From Gloeobacter kilaueensis JS1 (lineage in GTDB: Bacteria; Cyanobacteriota; Cyanobacteriia; Gloeobacterales; Gloeobacteraceae), in contig NC_022600.1 in the NCBI RefSeq assembly GCF_000484535.1, forward strand, positions 1 to 64,000: a stretch of 64,000 bases of DNA, given 5' to 3'. Position numbers and translations under genes: made by a program. Position 1 is the stretch's first letter. Every line of letters starts with the position of its first letter. The notes below the pieces were generated by a model. It did not search any database. It saw only the letters and a program-made list of their open reading frames with translations, and was not told where the DNA came from. Shown here one piece after another: positions 17,513 through 25,737 of the stretch.

Positions 17513-18325
17513 ATGGAAAGTTATTTTGCCGCCGCTGTGCAGATGACCAGCACCGCCGATCTCGAAGCCAACCTCGAGGTCGCCTACGAGTTTGTCGGGA
17601 TTGCCGCCCGGCGCGGTGCCCGGCTGGTCACCCTGCCCGAGAACTTTGCCTTTTTGGGGCTCGAGGCGGAGAAGCTCGAACAGGCGGCGCGCATCGCCGA
17701 GCGGAGCGAAAAATTTTTGCACACCGCCGCCCGCGACTGGCAGGTGACGCTGCTGGGAGGCGGTTACCCGACGCCCGCCGAAGGCACCGCCAAGTGCTAC
17801 AACACGGCCCTGCTCGTCGGACCGGACGGCAGCGAACTTGGGCGCTACCGCAAGTTACATCTTTTTGATGTCAATCTGCCCGATGGCAACACCTACCGCG
17901 AATCCGACTCGGTGGTGCCCGGTCACGAACTGGTGGTGGTGCGCACCCCCGCCCTGGGCAATATCGGCCTGTCGGTCTGCTACGATCTGCGCTTTCCCGA
18001 ACTCTACCGGGCGCTCTCCGCCCAGGGCGCACAGGTATTGACAGTACCTTCTGCCTTTACCGCCTTTACCGGCAAGGACCACTGGCGCGTGCTCCTAAGA
18101 GCGCGGGCGATCGAAAACACCTGCTACGTGATTGCCGCCGCCCAGACCGGCGAGCACTACGCCCGCCGCCAGACCTACGGCCACGCCCTCATCATCGATC
18201 CGTGGGGCAACATGCTGGCCGATGCCGGCGACACCCCCGGCATGGCCATCGCTGAGATCGATCCGGGGCGGCTGGCCCAGGTCCGCCGCCAACTGCCCGT
18301 TCTGCAGCACCGGCAGCTCCCGTAG
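17513..18325 (+). CDS. Carbon-nitrogen hydrolase (Nit1/Nit2-like, probable deaminated glutathione amidase)
   Basis: A 270-residue nitrilase-superfamily amidase. The catalytic triad is E43 (LPENFAF), K114 (YRKLHLFD) and C156 (SVCYDLRFPELYR). The YRKLHLFDV and CYDLRFPELYR motifs place it with Nit1/Nit2/NadE-independent amidases that remove the amide from deaminated glutathione or alpha-ketoglutaramate, a metabolite-repair job. This would suit a genome with the glutathione genes seen upstream, but the substrate is not proved. It is in an operon-like arrangement with ssb. Confidence 0.88.
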   Translation: MESYFAAAVQMTSTADLEANLEVAYEFVGIAARRGARLVTLPENFAFLGLEAEKLEQAARIAERSEKFLHTAARDWQVTLLGGGYPTPAEGTAKCYNTALLVGPDGSELGRYRKLHLFDVNLPDGNTYRESDSVVPGHELVVVRTPALGNIGLSVCYDLRFPELYRALSAQGAQVLTVPSAFTAFTGKDHWRVLLRARAIENTCYVIAAAQTGEHYARRQTYGHALIIDPWGNMLADAGDTPGMAIAEIDPGRLAQVRRQLPVLQHRQLP

Positions 18326-18422
18326 CCGTTGAGAATCTATCCGGTTGGATAACCACCTAACTGTGGTGGAGCGACCCAATCGAACGTATATAGTGGTGTA
18401 TTAGCTTCCCCCCTATCCGGCA

Positions 18423-18827
18423 GTGCCTCACGAACTTCTGGCTTCTACCCATCGCGCACTGCCAGCCGGGATTCTCAGCTGCTGCTTTTTGATCACAGCC
18501 TGTGCCGGGCAGTCCCTCGCCCGCTTCGAGCAGGCGGTCTACCACTACGAGGTCTGCGCTCAGCAGGCCCGCAGCCTCATGCTCGCCGAGCACCTGCCAG
18601 AATCAAAGGCATTTTCGGAGTCGCGCTTTCTTGAAAGCCACTGCCGTCCTCAGATCCAGGTGATGCGCCAGACGCGCATCGAGGCGGAGCAGGCCGGTCA
18701 TAGTCTGCAGTCCCTCGCAGAAGCTGTCCGCCGCGCCCGCTCTAAAGTCGCTCGCCTGCCATCTGGAGCACCCGTTTCTGCCTCCGAAACGTTACAAAGT
18801 GTTCGCTCTGAACCAAAGTCCCGATAG
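18423..18827 (+). CDS. Unknown putative lipoprotein
   Basis: I do not recognise this 134-residue protein. A GTG start gives an N-terminus with a hydrophobic stretch and a lipobox-like LITAC-A ending near residue 27, so it is probably exported and lipidated at that cysteine. The mature part is helical and rich in alanine, glutamate and arginine (ARFEQAVYHYEVCAQQARSL, EAVRRARSKV), with two more cysteines. It sits between the nitrilase and sdhB with its own upstream space containing two short inverted repeats. Confidence 0.55.
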   Translation: MPHELLASTHRALPAGILSCCFLITACAGQSLARFEQAVYHYEVCAQQARSLMLAEHLPESKAFSESRFLESHCRPQIQVMRQTRIEAEQAGHSLQSLAEAVRRARSKVARLPSGAPVSASETLQSVRSEPKSR

Positions 18828-18880
18828 GGAGTATCCGGGGCAGTTATGGTAGTGTTGGAGGCTGTGTCTACCTCACCGCG

Positions 18881-19843
18881 ATGGAAATCACTGTTCGCAT
18901 TCGCCGCCAGTCGCAATCGGAGCCGCCGAGTTACAGCAGCTATCAGCTCGACGTCGATCCGGGCACGACGGTACTTGACGCCCTCAACCAGATCAAGTGG
19001 GAGCAGGACGGCAGCCTCGCTTTTCGCAAAAATTGCCGCAACGCCATCTGCGGCAGCTGTGCGATGCGCATCAATGGCCGGGCCGCCCTCGCCTGCGCCA
19101 GCCGCATTCGCGACACGGTCGATAAGCGCGGTGAGATTCTGGTGCAGCCGATGGGCAACATGCCGGTCATCAAAGACCTGGTGGTCGATATGGCGAGCTT
19201 CTGGCAGCACCTCGACCGGGTCGATCCCTACGTGAGCACCGCCGCCCGCCAGCTCTCCCAAAAAGAATTTCTCCAGACGCCCGAACAGCGCGCCATCGTC
19301 GAGCAGCCCAGCAACTGCATCCTCTGCGGTGCCTGCTACTCCGAGTGCAACTCCCGCGAGGTCAACGCCGATTTTGTCGGTCCCCACGCCCTGGCGAGGG
19401 CGTACCGGGTGCTGGCCGACAACCGCGACGACAAAGCCGGTGAAAGGCGAGCGCAGTACAACCAGCCAGACTTTGCCTGGGGCTGCACCCGCTGTTTTTA
19501 TTGCAACGAGGTCTGCCCGATGGGTGTGCAGCCGCTGGAGCAGATTCAAAAAATTCGCCACGAACTCTTGATAGACAAAGCGACTGCCGAAAATACCGCG
19601 ATGCGCCACCGGCGGGTCATGGTCCGCCAGATCAAGCAATCCGGCTGGCTCGATGAGACCCGCTTTGCCCTGCAGGTGATAGGCCGCGACCTCAAAGGGC
19701 TGGTGAGCCTGCTGCCCCTCGGTGCGCGCATGGTCTTCAAGGGCAAAATTCCCCTCAGGCACAAACCGATCGAAGCGTGCAGCGAGGTCGGTGCCCTCAT
19801 AGGTGAAATCCAAACGATGCAAAGCGATGGTCGCAACTTCTAA
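18881..19843 (+). CDS. sdhB: Succinate dehydrogenase / fumarate reductase iron-sulfur subunit
   Basis: SdhB carries electrons from the flavoprotein subunit to the quinone site through three iron-sulfur clusters. The 320-residue protein shows the [2Fe-2S] ligands in CRNAICGSCAMRINGRAALAC, then two cysteine-rich motifs CILCGACYSEC and CTRCFYCNEVCP for the [4Fe-4S] and [3Fe-4S] centres. It is longer than the usual 240-260 residues because of a C-terminal extension. ATG at 18881. It overlaps the next gene, a CCG-domain protein, by 17 bases. No SdhA or heme anchor is in the window. Confidence 0.92.
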   Translation: MEITVRIRRQSQSEPPSYSSYQLDVDPGTTVLDALNQIKWEQDGSLAFRKNCRNAICGSCAMRINGRAALACASRIRDTVDKRGEILVQPMGNMPVIKDLVVDMASFWQHLDRVDPYVSTAARQLSQKEFLQTPEQRAIVEQPSNCILCGACYSECNSREVNADFVGPHALARAYRVLADNRDDKAGERRAQYNQPDFAWGCTRCFYCNEVCPMGVQPLEQIQKIRHELLIDKATAENTAMRHRRVMVRQIKQSGWLDETRFALQVIGRDLKGLVSLLPLGARMVFKGKIPLRHKPIEACSEVGALIGEIQTMQSDGRNF

Positions 19844-20726
19844 ACCCCTCAAGTACGCCTACTACCCCGGCTGTGTCGCCCGTGGCGCTTGCGGCGAACT
19901 CTACAGTTCCACCGCCTTGATTAGCGCCGCCCTCGGCATCGAGCTGGTCGAACTCAAAAATGCCTCCTGCTGCGGCGCAGGCACCCTCAAAGAAGATTCG
20001 CAGCTGTTGCAGGACGCGGTGAATGCCCGCAACATTGCGCTAGCAGAAGAAAAAGAACTGACGCTCCTCACCCAGTGCAGCACCTGCCAGGGCGTACTGG
20101 GGGCGGTCAACGAAAAGCTGCGCGCCGCCAAAAGCGGCTATCGCGACCAAATCAACGACCTGCTCGCCCAGGCCGGCCACCACTACGGCGGTTCGGTGGA
20201 CGTGCGCCATCTGTTGTGGATCTTGATCGAAGATTTTGGCCTCGATCGGCTACGCGAACGGGTCAAGCGGTCCCTTGCGGGCCTGCGCTGCGCCAGCTTC
20301 TACGGCTGTTATCTGTTGCGCGCCCAGCTGAGCCAGCGCGTCGATGATCCCCACCATCCGCGCTCGCTCGAAGACCTCTTCGAGGCGGTCGGGGCGACGG
20401 CGGTCGATTATGGCGGGCGCACCAAGTGCTGCGGTTTTCCGCTCTCCAGCTACGACACGCGCACGTCCTTTGCGATGGCTGCCGCCCGCATCCAGGAGGC
20501 GATCGATGCGGGGGCCGATTGTCTGGTCACCCCCTGCCCGCTCTGCCACCTCAACCTCGACTCCCGCCAACCCGAAGTCGAACAGGCGGCAGGCCGCAAG
20601 TTCGGGATGCCGGTGCTGCACCTCTCGCAACTGGTCGGCCTCGCCCTCGGCCTTGCCCCGGACCAGCTCGGGATGCAGCATCACATCGTCTCTACCCGCA
20701 GCGTGATCGCCCGCTTGGGACTTTAG
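19827..20726 (+). CDS. CCG-domain (heterodisulfide reductase B-like) membrane-anchor subunit of succinate dehydrogenase
   Basis: The 299-residue protein has two CCG domains: YYPGCVARGACGELY with NASCCGAG in the first half, and CYLLRAQ, TKCCGFPLSSYDTR and CPLCHLN in the second. Such HdrB-like proteins bind noncubane iron-sulfur clusters and replace the usual heme-bearing anchors in type E succinate:quinone oxidoreductases (SdhE/SdhC-like). The ATG at 19827 lies inside the end of sdhB; an in-frame GTG at 19803 is possible. The overlap and family both support a joint complex with SdhB. Confidence 0.85.
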   Translation: MVATSKPLKYAYYPGCVARGACGELYSSTALISAALGIELVELKNASCCGAGTLKEDSQLLQDAVNARNIALAEEKELTLLTQCSTCQGVLGAVNEKLRAAKSGYRDQINDLLAQAGHHYGGSVDVRHLLWILIEDFGLDRLRERVKRSLAGLRCASFYGCYLLRAQLSQRVDDPHHPRSLEDLFEAVGATAVDYGGRTKCCGFPLSSYDTRTSFAMAAARIQEAIDAGADCLVTPCPLCHLNLDSRQPEVEQAAGRKFGMPVLHLSQLVGLALGLAPDQLGMQHHIVSTRSVIARLGL

Positions 20727-20776
20727 TCCGACTGCGTCTAGAATCGATGGAGCCTATTTGTGTCAGGGAAGTTTTC

Positions 20777-21004
20777 ATGCGCCATCCCCAACTTCGCGAA
20801 GAACCCCGTCATCAAAAAGCGTCCGTGCTTCCCTCCACCCAGCGCGAGGGCATCCTCGACTGGCTGCAGCGCACCGGCAAGCTGCAATCCCGCACGCCGG
20901 TAGACGAGGAAGGTCTGGGCGAAGACGAAGATTTTGACGACCTGGTAGACGACGAGGAGACGGTCTACGAAGAAGAAGAGGCCACCCTCGACGACGAAGA
21001 ATAA
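20777..21004 (+). CDS. DUF3134-family cyanobacterial protein
   Basis: A 75-residue acidic protein. The opening MRHPQLREEPRHQKASV and the following ILDWLQRTGKLQSR match a family I recall as DUF3134, limited to cyanobacteria and of unknown function. The second half is nearly all aspartate and glutamate and probably disordered. ATG at 20777 has AGGGAAG five bases upstream; an upstream in-frame ATG at 20747 lacks a good ribosome-binding site. Confidence 0.78.
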   Translation: MRHPQLREEPRHQKASVLPSTQREGILDWLQRTGKLQSRTPVDEEGLGEDEDFDDLVDDEETVYEEEEATLDDEE

Positions 21005-21111
21005 GCCTTAACAAAACGTTGAGCATTTGCCCCAGCCCTGCTTTTGAGCGTAATCTGAAAGCGCCCTCCCGGAGCAGTTACTCTTTCCTCAGAGCGCCTC
21101 GGGGGGGTTGC

Positions 21112-21963
21112 TCATCCGGTCGGCACCAAAAAATCGATCAATAGCGCATTGACCTGGCCCGGATCTTCCTGCTGGACCCAGTGGCTGCAGTCCCTCAGCA
21201 GCACTCGCTTTGGGCCGCTGACAAAAAAACGCTCAAGCTTCTCGCTGAGGCGGGTTTCAAGGGCAAAGTCGCGGCTGCCCCAGATTACGAGCGCTGGAGC
21301 AGCGAGTAACTGCTCGTAGGATGTTCCAGCCGGTTGCAACAGCTCGCGGTAATAGCGAAGCGCCGCGCTCAGGGCACCGGGCACGGCGAGTGCCTGCCGA
21401 TAAACTTGAATATCTGCGTCGCTGAAGCTGCCGGGCCGCACCTCGGGATGACGAAAAAGCTGCTCCAACACTTCGTAGTCGTTGTGGGCGATGAGTTGCT
21501 CCGGCAACCAGGGCAGCTGAAAGAAAAAGATATAGAGACTTTTGAATAGTTGCAGGGGGTTGGAGCGCAGTTCCTCGACAAAGCGTACCGGGTGCGGCGC
21601 GTTGAGGACGACGAGCCGATCGAGGGCGTCCGGATAGCGGTAGGCAAATTCCCAGGCGATGAGCCCGCCCCAGTCATGGCCGACGACGTGGGCTTTGCTG
21701 TAACCAAAAGCGGCGATCAGCGCGCGGATGTCCGCTGAGAGGGTGGCAAGGTCGTAGCCCCCGGCGGGCTTGTCGCTCAGGTTGTAGCCGCGCAGATCGG
21801 GGGCGACGACCCAAAAGTGCTCCGCCAGCACCGGTATCTGGTAGCGCCAGGCGTACCAGAACTCCGGAAAACCGTGCAGCAGCAACACCAGCGGCGCACC
21901 GGGCAGTCCCTGCTGGACGCAGTGAAAGCGGATGCCGTTCGCCTCGACGTGCGTTTGCTCCAT
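21112..21963 (-). CDS. Alpha/beta hydrolase (epoxide hydrolase / haloalkane dehalogenase-like)
   Basis: A 283-residue alpha/beta-hydrolase. The oxyanion motif HGFPEFWYAWR, the nucleophile D97 in GHDWGG and H261 in CSHWVQQEDP are the pattern of soluble epoxide hydrolases and related dehalogenases, which use aspartate as nucleophile. The acid member is probably in IWGSRDFALE. The gene starts three bases after the stop of glgC on the same strand, so it is likely cotranscribed. Substrate unknown. Confidence 0.85.
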   Translation of the reverse strand: MEQTHVEANGIRFHCVQQGLPGAPLVLLLHGFPEFWYAWRYQIPVLAEHFWVVAPDLRGYNLSDKPAGGYDLATLSADIRALIAAFGYSKAHVVGHDWGGLIAWEFAYRYPDALDRLVVLNAPHPVRFVEELRSNPLQLFKSLYIFFFQLPWLPEQLIAHNDYEVLEQLFRHPEVRPGSFSDADIQVYRQALAVPGALSAALRYYRELLQPAGTSYEQLLAAPALVIWGSRDFALETRLSEKLERFFVSGPKRVLLRDCSHWVQQEDPGQVNALLIDFLVPTG

Positions 21964-21966
21964 GGG

Positions 21967-23253
21967 CTAGATCACAGCGCCGTCTGGAATCTGCGAGTCC
22001 TTGGGCACGATCACGATGCCGTTGCGGATGTAATAGCCGCGCTCGGGGTAGTCCGCTTCCTGGGGCCGCTCCTTGTTGAGGATCTGCACATCGGTGCCGA
22101 TGCGGGCGTTCTTGTCGATGATCGCCTTTTGAATGACGCTGCGCTCGCCGATGCCCACCGGCGGCAGACCACGGGTGAGGGCTTCGGAGCGCTGAGCATC
22201 CGATTCGTAATAGTCGGCCCCCATCACCAGCGAATCTTCGATGCGCACGCCCGCGTCGATGTAGGAGCGCAGGCCAAGAACAGAATGAAAGATCCGCGCC
22301 TGCCGGATAATGCAGCCCTCGGCGATGATCGACTGGGCCACCTCGCAGTCGGTGAGGTGGCTGGGGGGCAGATAGCGCGGTCGGGTGTAGACCGGGGCGG
22401 TGGGCGAATAAAAATCAAAGGAAGGAGCGTCGGAGGTAAGAGCGAGATTGGCGTCGTAGAAGGCTCCGATCGTTCCGATGTCCTCCCAGTAGTCGTCGAA
22501 CAGGTACGCCTGAACGTTGTAATCCTGCAGGGCAGCGGGCAGAATTTCTTTGCCGAAATCGGTGTGGTGGGGCGCTTCGCGCAGCAATTTGAGCATGACA
22601 TCGTGGCGGAAGACGTAGATGCCCATCGAGGCGATGTAGGGGCGACGCCGCGCCTCGACCTCAGACAGGCCGAGGGCCGTCGTATCGACGCGCATCCGCT
22701 CCAGTTCTGCGCCCTTTGGTTTTTCGGTAAATTGAATCACCCGGCCTGCCGGGTCGATCTTGACCAGGCCAAAGTCGCTGGCGCGCTCGTGATCGCAGGG
22801 CAACACGGCGATGGTGACGTCGGCGCTGGTCTCGCGGTGGCGCTGGACGAACAGGCTGTAATCCATCCGGTAGAGGTGATCGCCTGAAAGAATCAGATAC
22901 TCGCTGGCTCTGGAAGACTCCAGCAACCAGAGGTACTGGCGCACCGCGTCGGCGGTGCCCTGAAACCAGTCGGGACTCTCGTCGGTCTGCTGGGCCGCCA
23001 GGATCTCACAAAAACCGTCGCTGAAACTCGAAAACTGGTAGGTACGGGCGATATGGCGGTTGAGGGAGGCGGAGTTGAACTGGGTAAGAATATAGATCTT
23101 CTGGATATTCGAGTTGATGCAGTTGCTGACTGGAATATCGATGAGTCGGTACTTGCCGCCGATGGGCACCGCCGGTTTGGCCCGTCTTTTGGTGAGTGGA
23201 TAGAGCCGTGTGCCCCGGCCCCCTCCCAAGATCACCGCGATCACCTGATTCAT
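21967..23253 (-). CDS. glgC: Glucose-1-phosphate adenylyltransferase (ADP-glucose pyrophosphorylase)
   Basis: GlgC makes ADP-glucose, the committed step to glycogen in cyanobacteria. The 428-residue protein has [25 protein letters not shown] at its N-terminus (start of the nucleotidyltransferase domain; only part quoted), [11 protein letters not shown] in the active site, FTEKPKG, and a C-terminal left-handed beta-helix. ATG at 23253 has GGGAGG five bases upstream, preferred to the GTG at 23259 that overlaps it. Basic residues for 3-phosphoglycerate activation are expected near the C-terminus (RNGIVIVPK). A hydrolase gene follows in the same transcript. Confidence 0.96.
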   Translation of the reverse strand: MNQVIAVILGGGRGTRLYPLTKRRAKPAVPIGGKYRLIDIPVSNCINSNIQKIYILTQFNSASLNRHIARTYQFSSFSDGFCEILAAQQTDESPDWFQGTADAVRQYLWLLESSRASEYLILSGDHLYRMDYSLFVQRHRETSADVTIAVLPCDHERASDFGLVKIDPAGRVIQFTEKPKGAELERMRVDTTALGLSEVEARRRPYIASMGIYVFRHDVMLKLLREAPHHTDFGKEILPAALQDYNVQAYLFDDYWEDIGTIGAFYDANLALTSDAPSFDFYSPTAPVYTRPRYLPPSHLTDCEVAQSIIAEGCIIRQARIFHSVLGLRSYIDAGVRIEDSLVMGADYYESDAQRSEALTRGLPPVGIGERSVIQKAIIDKNARIGTDVQILNKERPQEADYPERGYYIRNGIVIVPKDSQIPDGAVI

Positions 23254-23317
23254 AACCACCTCCCTGCCGCATCACCTCCTACAGTAAACCGCAGGAAGGG
23301 TCTTCTTCCTAACAAAC

Positions 23318-23497
23318 TTATCCGCGTCCCCCGCCAAGGACGAGCCAGAGGGCCAGAGCCGCCGCCGGAGCGAGAATGACTGCTGCCAGCGGCAGCGGCA
23401 GCGGTTGCCGGATCGCAAGGGGCAGGACATACTTGACCAGAATGGAGAGGAAGGCCGCAAGCACGAACATTCCCCCGACCAGACGCCACTCCTGCAC
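23318..23497 (-). CDS. Small two-helix membrane protein (59 residues)
   Basis: A short gene starting at GTG 23497 with GGGAGG five bases upstream. The product has two hydrophobic helices: GMFVLAAFLSILVKYVLPLA and PLAAVILAPAAALALWLVL, joined by a short proline-rich turn, and ends GGGRG. I do not recognise the family. It ends 64 bases before glgC on the same strand and diverges from the TPR gene, whose start is 27 bases away. Confidence 0.65.
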   Translation of the reverse strand: MQEWRLVGGMFVLAAFLSILVKYVLPLAIRQPLPLPLAAVILAPAAALALWLVLGGGRG

Positions 23498-23524
23498 CCG
23501 TACCTCCCGTTTTCTAGCAAGATT

Positions 23525-24256
23525 ATGGCAAGCAAAAATCGCAAATTTCTTTTATTTGGTATAGCCTTCTTTGGCGCGGTCGGCTTTGTCGGCCCTCTGC
23601 TCTTTACCCTGTTCTCGATCTTTACGGGTGTGGAGAAGGCACCGGCACCGCGCACCCCGACCGCCGAGAACCAGGCGGACCCGGCCCGCACCCGCCAGGA
23701 AATCGCAGGCTACGAAAAAATTCTGCAGCGCGAACCCAATAACGTGACCGCCCTCAGCAGCCTCGCCACACTCTACCTGCAGCAATTTCAATTTGACAGG
23801 GCGATCCCCCTCGTCGCACGGCTGGCGGACCAGCAGCCGGACAATCCGCGCATCCGCCTGCAACTGGCTGAACTGTATCAAGTAAGCGGCAAACCCGCCC
23901 AGGCCCAGGCCCAGTACCTCAAGGCGATCCCGGTCTACGAAAAACTCGCCTCCCAGCAGCCGGACAACCTCTCCGAGCGGCTGCAGCTGGCCCAGATCTA
24001 CCAACTGGCGGGGCAACCCGACAAAGCCGAAAAAGCTTACGACCAGGTGCTCGCCAAAGACAAAAAGCGCTTCGAGGCGCTGATCGGCAAGGGTGATCTG
24101 CGCCTCAAGGCCGGCAACAAGACCGCTGCCCAGGCACTTTACAGTCAGGCCGAACAGGCAGCCCCCGCCGAAGAAAAGCCCCGCGTCCAGGAATACGTCA
24201 AAAGTCGGCTCAACCCGCCCAAACCGCCGGTTGCGCCAAAACCGCAGCCAAAATAA
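23525..24256 (+). CDS. TPR-repeat protein with N-terminal membrane anchor
   Basis: A 243-residue protein. After a short basic start (MASKNRKF) comes one hydrophobic helix (about residues 8-33), then an alanine/proline linker, then tandem tetratricopeptide repeats from about 60 to 225 (RLQLAQIYQLAGQPDKAEKA; similar units before and after). The tail is proline-lysine rich. TPR units bind other proteins; this one would face the periplasm or lumen. The ATG at 23525 is chosen because it begins the signal anchor; its ribosome-binding site is weak. No partner is evident. Confidence 0.8.
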   Translation: MASKNRKFLLFGIAFFGAVGFVGPLLFTLFSIFTGVEKAPAPRTPTAENQADPARTRQEIAGYEKILQREPNNVTALSSLATLYLQQFQFDRAIPLVARLADQQPDNPRIRLQLAELYQVSGKPAQAQAQYLKAIPVYEKLASQQPDNLSERLQLAQIYQLAGQPDKAEKAYDQVLAKDKKRFEALIGKGDLRLKAGNKTAAQALYSQAEQAAPAEEKPRVQEYVKSRLNPPKPPVAPKPQPK

Positions 24257-24284
24257 GGCTTCTGACCTATTTGTGGAGAAACTC

Positions 24285-24737
24285 GTGACGATGAAGCGGC
24301 GATTTTCTCGACGGGAGTGTTGGGGGATTACTCCAAAAATTTACTTTGCAGGCTTTCTTTATGTGGGCAGACGGGCAGAGGGTAAGCCGGTGTCAGTACC
24401 TCAAGACGCAAGAGTACCTGTAGCAGGTTCACTGCTGCCGGGAGAAAAATCCGCATCAGGTTCGGTGCAGAGGGAATCAAAACGGCTGACATTCCTGGCG
24501 TCTCAGAAGCACCTTTTTATCGAGTTACAGAATCGAGGTGGGGTTCAGTACTACCGTTGCGTCCTGCCCGCAAGCCGGGAATTGTCCGCTTTTTTATCGA
24601 AGCGCCGACAAAAAAGCAATCTGCAAGACTACCAGAACTACCAACACGAATTGTTCCCCATCTTGGCGAGAATTGTCGAGCGTAGCCCGGTCGCCAGAAG
24701 ACGCGAAATCGCGGAGATGTTGCGGGCTGTGCAGTGA
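24285..24737 (+). CDS. Unknown protein (150 residues)
   Basis: I do not recognise this protein. GTG at 24285 has GGAG seven bases upstream; ATG at 24291 is the alternative. The N-terminal 60 residues are basic and low in structure, the C-terminal half (KHLFIELQNRGGVQYYRCVL onward) looks folded, with a helical, glutamine- and arginine-rich end. No signal peptide. It follows the TPR gene by 28 bases and may be cotranscribed; its stop is two bases from that of the convergent aquaporin gene. Confidence 0.55.
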   Translation: MTMKRRFSRRECWGITPKIYFAGFLYVGRRAEGKPVSVPQDARVPVAGSLLPGEKSASGSVQRESKRLTFLASQKHLFIELQNRGGVQYYRCVLPASRELSAFLSKRRQKSNLQDYQNYQHELFPILARIVERSPVARRREIAEMLRAVQ

Positions 24738-24739
24738 GA

Positions 24740-25486
24740 TCAAGGTTCGGTGCGGAGCTGGGCGGAAGCAGGCGTGCCCTCCGTTTCTAAATCAGGCTCA
24801 ACAAAAAAGGCGTGGTGGAAAAATCCTGCCAGGGCCGCTCCAACGATCGGAGCAAGCCAGAACAGCCACAATTCAGCCAGCGCCCAACCGCCTACAAACA
24901 GAGCCGGGCCAGTACTGCGGGCCGGATTGACCGAAGTGTTGGTGACAGGAATGCTGATCAGGTGAATCAACGTCAGGCTCAAACCGATGGCGATCGGAGC
25001 AAATCCCTTGGGCGCACGACGGTCAGTCGAACCCAGGATGATCAGCAAAAACATGAAGGTCATCACCACTTCACAGACAAGGCAGGCGAGCAGCGAATAA
25101 CCGCCCGGCGAATGGACGCCGTAGCCGTTGGAGGCGAAACCACCACTCAGGCTGAAACCGGGCTTGCCGCTCGCGATCAAGTAGAGGACACTGGCTCCGG
25201 CAATCCCACCTGCTACCTGGGCAGCGATGTATGGCAGCAATTCGTTGGCTGGAAAGCGCCTGGCCGCCCAAAGACCGATCGAAACCGCTGGATTGATATG
25301 ACAGCCGGAGATGTGGCCAATCGCAAAAGCCATCGTCAAAAGCGTCAGGCCAAAGGCCAGCGCCACCCCGACAAAGCCTATCCCCAGATTTGGAAAGGCA
25401 GCAGCCAGAACGGCAGCACCACAACCTCCAAGGACCAACCAGAAAGTGCCGACAAACTCAGCTACAGAACGTTTTACAAGCGACAT
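24740..25486 (-). CDS. aqpZ: Aquaporin Z
   Basis: A water channel of the inner membrane. The 248-residue protein has six membrane segments and two half-helices with HINPAVS (about 63-69) and SVNPARS (about 184-190), the two NPA boxes of aquaporins. Narrow-pore residues (the arginine after the second NPA; histidine in the fifth helix, ISIPVT region) fit a strict water pore rather than a glycerol facilitator. The start is ATG at 25486. The upstream 251 bases before the molybdoenzyme gene contain no convincing gene. Confidence 0.92.
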   Translation of the reverse strand: MSLVKRSVAEFVGTFWLVLGGCGAAVLAAAFPNLGIGFVGVALAFGLTLLTMAFAIGHISGCHINPAVSIGLWAARRFPANELLPYIAAQVAGGIAGASVLYLIASGKPGFSLSGGFASNGYGVHSPGGYSLLACLVCEVVMTFMFLLIILGSTDRRAPKGFAPIAIGLSLTLIHLISIPVTNTSVNPARSTGPALFVGGWALAELWLFWLAPIVGAALAGFFHHAFFVEPDLETEGTPASAQLRTEP

Positions 25487-25737
25487 ATGACATCCCGCTA
25501 TGAATAGTTCGGCAGTAGCATCCTAGTCCTGGATAGAAAAACCGATCGATTGTGTACAACAAATTTTTACGTAACAGGATGGTGATCACAAGCTTTAACC
25601 TGCCGGAAGTTGGCTGGGCAAATGCAAGCCAGGCCAACTTTATATGCGACTGCACAAATCGCAACGGGTTGCTGTCAAGAGGCAATTTCCCCGCAGAGCT
25701 GTCATTTTCTGGCTTCTAGCGGCCTGTCGAACGGTCC

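Noticed and set aside
25579-25719. 46-codon plus-strand frame between aqpZ and the molybdoenzyme
   Set aside because: Its only purine-rich stretch directly abuts the ATG, and the composition does not look coding.
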